NCBI GenBank assembly: GCA_013140955.1 | Contig: JABFRY010000121.1 | Coordinates: 1 to 9,417 of the forward strand | Direction of reading: 5' to 3' | Length of the DNA: 9,417 nucleotides | Source of the DNA: Acidobacteriota bacterium | GTDB lineage: Bacteria > Acidobacteriota > Vicinamibacteria > Vicinamibacterales > UBA2999 | Shown here: positions 5,988 through 9,417 of the stretch, one piece after another | Position numbering within the stretch: the first letter of the stretch is position 1 | Layout: each line of letters opens with the position of its first letter | Notes under the pieces: generated by a model | The model's database searches: none | Told to the model about the DNA's origin: nothing | The model's input: only the letters and a program-made list of their open reading frames with translations | Position numbers and translations under genes: made by a program

Positions 5988-6114
5988 ACCCCCGTTCGCG
6001 GCCGTGGTGTGCGGCGAAACGGGCTGACGGTGCCTGTGAACGAGGGAACGCCCGCATGGCCAGGTGGTCTGCGTGCCGCGAGGCGCGCCGGACCGCGGGA
6101 GTGATGACAGCACG

Positions 6115-7251
6115 ATGAACGCGGTGTTGGCGCTCGAAGATGGCACCTGGTATCGCGGCGTGGCCGCCGGCGCGCCCGGCGAGGCCCGCGGCGAGGTCGT
6201 GTTCAACACGAGCATGACGGGGTACCAGGAAATCCTCACCGATCCGTCCTATGCCGGACAGATCGTCACCATGACCGCGCCGCTCATCGGCAACTACGGG
6301 GTCGCTGGCGGCGATGCCGAGTCGCAGAGTCCCCGGGTGGCGGGATTCATCGTCCGCGAGGCCTCGCCGATCGCGAGCAACTGGCGTGCGGACGGGACGC
6401 TCCGGGATTACCTGCTCAAGCACGGGATCGTCGCCATCGCCGAGATCGACACGCGCGCGCTGACGCGCGTGCTCCGCTCGGCAGGCGTGATGCGCGGGGT
6501 GATCGCCACCGGGCACCCCGACCCCGCCGCGCTCGTGGACCGGGCGCGGGCCATCCCCAAGATGGAGGGGACGGACCTGGTGCAGCAGGTCACCTGCGCG
6601 CAGCCCTACCGCTGGCAGGACCGGGCGCAGACCGGCGCGGCCGACCAGGAGTCGTTCGGTATCGCGCCCGAGCGGCGCGCCTCCAGGCGCCTGCGCGTGG
6701 CCGCCTACGACCTCGGGGTCAAGTGGAACATCCTGCGCCGCCTGGACGCCTACGGATGTGACGTGCACGTGTTCCCGGCCTCGGCCCCCGCGGCCGACCT
6801 GCTCGCCATCGAACCCGACGGCGTGTTCCTCAGCAACGGTCCCGGCGATCCGGCGGCCGTGGCCTACGCCGTCGAACACGTCCGTACGCTGGTGGCCGCC
6901 GAGGTGCCGGTGTTCGGCATCTGCCTCGGACACCAGGTGCTCGGCCTGGCCATGGGCGGTCGGACGTTCAAGCTGAAGTTCGGGCACCGCGGCGCCAACC
7001 ACCCTGTGAAGGACCTGCAGTCGGGCAAGGTGGAGATCACCTCGCAGAATCACGGGTTCGCCGTGGATCCGGACTCGCTGCCGTCGAACGTCGCGGTGAC
7101 GCACCTGAACCTCTACGACGGGACCGTCGAAGGCTTCCGCCACGTGGACAAGCCGATCTTCTCGGTGCAGTACCACCCGGAGGCGTCGCCGGGCCCGCAC
7201 GACGCCGACTACCTGTTCCGCCAGTTCCTCGAAGCCATGGAGCGGCGCTGA
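6115..7251 (+). CDS. carA: Carbamoyl-phosphate synthase small subunit (glutamine amidotransferase)
   Basis: CarA hydrolyses glutamine and passes ammonia through a tunnel to CarB, which makes carbamoyl phosphate for pyrimidine and arginine synthesis. The 378-residue product starts MNAVLALEDGTWYRG, the standard N-terminus, and has the N-terminal small-subunit domain (FNTSMTGYQEILTDPSY near 30-46). The class I amidotransferase domain carries FLSNGPGDPAAV, the nucleophile C270 in FGICLGHQ, and the H354/E356 pair of the triad in QYHPEASPGPHD. The ATG at 6115 is preferred over an in-frame GTG at 6064, which would add 17 atypical residues. The only ribosome-site candidate, GGGAG, is rather far away (13 bases). 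carB begins 41 bases after the stop, so the two are almost certainly cotranscribed. No damage is visible. Confidence 0.97.
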   Translation: MNAVLALEDGTWYRGVAAGAPGEARGEVVFNTSMTGYQEILTDPSYAGQIVTMTAPLIGNYGVAGGDAESQSPRVAGFIVREASPIASNWRADGTLRDYLLKHGIVAIAEIDTRALTRVLRSAGVMRGVIATGHPDPAALVDRARAIPKMEGTDLVQQVTCAQPYRWQDRAQTGAADQESFGIAPERRASRRLRVAAYDLGVKWNILRRLDAYGCDVHVFPASAPAADLLAIEPDGVFLSNGPGDPAAVAYAVEHVRTLVAAEVPVFGICLGHQVLGLAMGGRTFKLKFGHRGANHPVKDLQSGKVEITSQNHGFAVDPDSLPSNVAVTHLNLYDGTVEGFRHVDKPIFSVQYHPEASPGPHDADYLFRQFLEAMERR

Positions 7252-7291
7252 TCGATGACCGTCGCCACCCGCCTCCTTCCCTGACGAGCTC

Positions 7292-9417
7292 ATGCCACGA
7301 CGAGACGACCTTGCGCGCGTGCTGGTGATCGGGTCCGGGCCGATCGTGATCGGCCAGGCCTGCGAATTCGACTACTCCGGCACGCAGGCCTGCAAGGCGC
7401 TCCGGGCCGAGGGGCTCGAGGTGATCCTGGTCAACAGCAATCCGGCCACGATCATGACGGACCCGGAACTGGCCGACCGCACGTACGTCGAGCCGCTCAC
7501 GCCGGAGATGCTCGAGGCCATCATCGAGAAGGAGCGCCCCGACGCCGTGCTGCCGACCGTGGGCGGCCAGACCGCGCTCAACCTGGCCGTGGCGCTTGCC
7601 GAACGCGGCGTGCTCGAGAAGTACGGCGTGAAGCTGATCGGTGCGTCCATCGAGGCCATCAAGGTGGCCGAGGACCGGCTGCTGTTCCGCGACGCGATGA
7701 AGGGCATCGACGTCGCGGTGCCGCACAGCGGGGTGGCCAAGACGCTCGAGGAGGCGCTGGCGCTGGTGGAGGAGGTCGGGTTCCCCGCCATCATCCGGCC
7801 GTCGTTCACGCTGGGCGGCGTGGGGGGCGGCATCGCCTACAACATCGACGAGTTCCGCGAGGTCGCCGGCCGCGGTCTCGAGCTCAGCCCCGTGCACGAG
7901 ATCCTCGTGGAGGAGTCCGTCATCGGGTGGAAGGAGTTCGAGCTCGAGGTGATGCGCGACGCAGCCGACAACTTCGTCGTCATCTGCTCCATCGAGAACA
8001 TCGACCCGATGGGCGTGCACACCGGCGACTCCATCACGGTGGCGCCGGCGCTGACGTTGACCGACAAGGAGTACCAGCGGATGCGCGACATCGCGCGCCG
8101 CATCATCCGCCGCGTGGGCGTGGAGACCGGCGGGTCGAACATCCAGTTCGCCATCAACCCGGACGACGGCCGCATCGTGGCCATCGAGATGAACCCGCGC
8201 GTGTCACGGTCGTCTGCGCTGGCGTCGAAGGCCACCGGCTTTCCCATCGCGAAGATCGCGGCGAAGCTGGCGCTCGGCTACCACCTGGACGAGATCCCCA
8301 ACGACATCACGCGCCTCACGCCCGCGTCGTTCGAGCCGACGATCGACTACATCGTGGTGAAGTTCCCGCGCTGGAACTTCGAGAAGTTTCCCCAGGCCGA
8401 CCCCACCCTCACCACGCAGATGAAGTCGGTGGGGGAGGCGATGGCCATCGGCCGCACGTTCAAGGAGGCCTTCCTCAAGGCCGTGCGCTCGCTGGAACTC
8501 GGGCGGCTGGGCGATCTGTTCCCCCCGCTGCCCGACGAGCCCGAGGACGAGACGGCGCTGCGCACCGCGCTCGTCGTGCCGAGCGACCGTCGGATGTGGG
8601 CCGTGTTCCGCGCCCTACGCCGCGGGTGGAGCATCGACACGATCAACGAGCTCACCCACATCGACCGCTGGTTCCTGCAGCAGTTCGCCGACATCGTGTC
8701 GCTGCGCGACATGGCCGGCCTGGTGGAGCTGCGGGAGATGTCGAGCGACCTGCTCCGCACGCTGAAGCGCAACGGGTTCAGCGACGCGGACATCGCGGCG
8801 GTGAACGGCGTGGACGAGGAACTCGTCCGCCAGCGCCGCCTGGCCGAGGGCCTGGTGCCCGCCTTCAAGCGCATCGACACGTGCGCGGCGGAGTTCGAAT
8901 CGTTCACGCCCTACCTGTACGGGACCTACGAACAGGTGTGCGAAGCCGACCCCACCGCCAGGAAGAAGGTCATCATCCTCGGCAGCGGGCCGAACCGCAT
9001 CGGGCAGGGTATCGAGTTCGACTACTGCTGCTGCCACGCCGTCTTCGGCTTCCGCGAGGAAGGCTTCGAGACGGTGATGGTCAACTGCAATCCGGAAACG
9101 GTGTCGACCGACTACGACACCGCCGACCGTCTCTACTTCGAGCCGCTGACGTTCGAGGATGTGATGGCCATCGTCGATCGTGAACGCAGCGCCGGGGGCG
9201 ACGTCGCCTGCGTCGTGCAGTTCGGCGGGCAGACCCCGCTCAAGCTCGCCCTGGCCCTGCAGGAGGCCGGGGTGGACATCCTGGGGACCGCGCCCGACTC
9301 GATCGACCTGGCCGAAGACCGGCAGCGCTTCTCGCAGCTGCTCTGGGACCTGGCGATTCCGCAGCCGGCGAGCGGCACCGCGGTGTCGCGTGCGGAGGCG
9401 CGCGAGGCGGCCGATCG
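7292..9417 (+). CDS. carB: Carbamoyl-phosphate synthase large subunit (runs off the right edge)
   Basis: CarB phosphorylates bicarbonate, condenses it with ammonia from CarA, and phosphorylates carbamate to carbamoyl phosphate, using two related ATP-grasp halves. About 708 of the usual roughly 1070 residues are present, all in one open frame. The start MPRRDDLARVLVIGSGPIVI matches the family N-terminus. The first ATP-grasp half shows IIRPSFTLGGVGGGIAYN, the ESVIGWKEFELEVMRD segment and EMNPRVSRSSALASKATG. The oligomerisation region follows, with THIDRWFLQQF and FKRIDTCAAEFES. The second half begins with VIILGSGPNRIGQGIEFDY and VNCNPETVSTDYDTADRLYFEP, then VVQFGGQTPLKLA. The second ATP-grasp fold and the allosteric MGS-like domain are beyond the edge. 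No clear Shine-Dalgarno sequence precedes the ATG, so translation may be coupled to upstream ribosomes. Confidence 0.97.
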   Translation, partial: MPRRDDLARVLVIGSGPIVIGQACEFDYSGTQACKALRAEGLEVILVNSNPATIMTDPELADRTYVEPLTPEMLEAIIEKERPDAVLPTVGGQTALNLAVALAERGVLEKYGVKLIGASIEAIKVAEDRLLFRDAMKGIDVAVPHSGVAKTLEEALALVEEVGFPAIIRPSFTLGGVGGGIAYNIDEFREVAGRGLELSPVHEILVEESVIGWKEFELEVMRDAADNFVVICSIENIDPMGVHTGDSITVAPALTLTDKEYQRMRDIARRIIRRVGVETGGSNIQFAINPDDGRIVAIEMNPRVSRSSALASKATGFPIAKIAAKLALGYHLDEIPNDITRLTPASFEPTIDYIVVKFPRWNFEKFPQADPTLTTQMKSVGEAMAIGRTFKEAFLKAVRSLELGRLGDLFPPLPDEPEDETALRTALVVPSDRRMWAVFRALRRGWSIDTINELTHIDRWFLQQFADIVSLRDMAGLVELREMSSDLLRTLKRNGFSDADIAAVNGVDEELVRQRRLAEGLVPAFKRIDTCAAEFESFTPYLYGTYEQVCEADPTARKKVIILGSGPNRIGQGIEFDYCCCHAVFGFREEGFETVMVNCNPETVSTDYDTADRLYFEPLTFEDVMAIVDRERSAGGDVACVVQFGGQTPLKLALALQEAGVDILGTAPDSIDLAEDRQRFSQLLWDLAIPQPASGTAVSRAEAREAAD

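Larger units (their letters stand above)
5747..6114. other. Divergent intergenic region between bshC and carA
   Basis: This 368-base gap carries no reading frame with recognisable protein character on either strand. It holds a candidate bshC promoter (5754-5783, minus strand), a candidate carA promoter (5873-5902, plus strand) and a small hairpin (5971-5987). The remainder, about 5990-6114, would be carA leader. I see no intrinsic terminator, tRNA-like fold, or PyrR-box-like sequence in it. The AT content rises locally around 5870-5915, where the carA promoter is placed. Confidence 0.6.

Noticed and set aside
3968..6118. 716-codon open frame on the plus strand, antisense to bshC
   Set aside because: It lies opposite the well-supported bshC, has a low-complexity Arg/Gly/Ala-rich translation without recognisable motifs, and is the kind of shadow frame expected in GC-rich coding DNA.
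5959..7293. 444-codon open frame on the minus strand opposite carA
   Set aside because: carA on the plus strand shows full family motifs and catalytic residues; the opposite translation is His/Arg/Val-rich shadow sequence.
7927..9183. 418-codon open frame on the plus strand inside carB, in another frame
   Set aside because: carB is open and motif-rich through the same bases; this alternative is Arg/His-rich with no domain.
1..9417. tRNA or rRNA genes, CRISPR repeats, insertion sequences or attachment sites
   Set aside because: By eye on both strands I found no cloverleaf-like segment, regular spaced repeat, transposase frame or terminal inverted repeat; coding genes fill nearly the whole window.

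Overview
This 9.4-kb window is a piece of chromosome from a GC-rich bacterium made of core housekeeping genes. There are no mobile elements, CRISPR arrays or RNA genes that I can see. The protein families and gene order (hrcA-grpE-dnaJ-prmA without dnaK, plus a BshC bacillithiol enzyme in a high-GC genome) suggest Acidobacteriota, perhaps Vicinamibacteria. Gemmatimonadota is the main alternative. This placement is inferred from family distribution and was not tested by any search.

Minus-strand block, read right to left: bshC (5746-4091), xdhC/coxI-like (4028-3195), hrcA (3124-2075), grpE (about 1988-1461), dnaJ (1464-328) and the start of prmA (325 to beyond base 1). The last four form a tight heat-shock and translation unit. 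grpE and dnaJ overlap by four bases (GTGA), dnaJ and prmA are two bases apart, and a 16-base perfect hairpin lies between hrcA and grpE. HrcA is the heat-shock repressor, GrpE and DnaJ are the DnaK co-chaperones, and PrmA methylates ribosomal protein L11. DnaK itself is not encoded here.

Plus-strand block: carA (6115-7251) and carB (7292 to beyond the right edge) encode the two subunits of carbamoyl-phosphate synthetase, which feeds pyrimidine and arginine synthesis. They are divergent from bshC across a 368-bp gap. That gap holds a candidate promoter for each side and a small hairpin in the presumed carA leader.

Regulatory reading: xdhC and bshC both have a -10-like element ending 6-7 bases before the start codon, so both are candidate leaderless transcripts. 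hrcA has a perfect TATAAT with a short leader and no visible CIRCE operator, although CIRCE is the usual HrcA target. I found no convincing evidence of a wholly new system. The points most worth a second look are the CIRCE-less, dnaK-less heat-shock operon, the leaderless promoter architecture, and an XdhC-type protein next to a bacillithiol enzyme with no molybdoenzyme genes in view.
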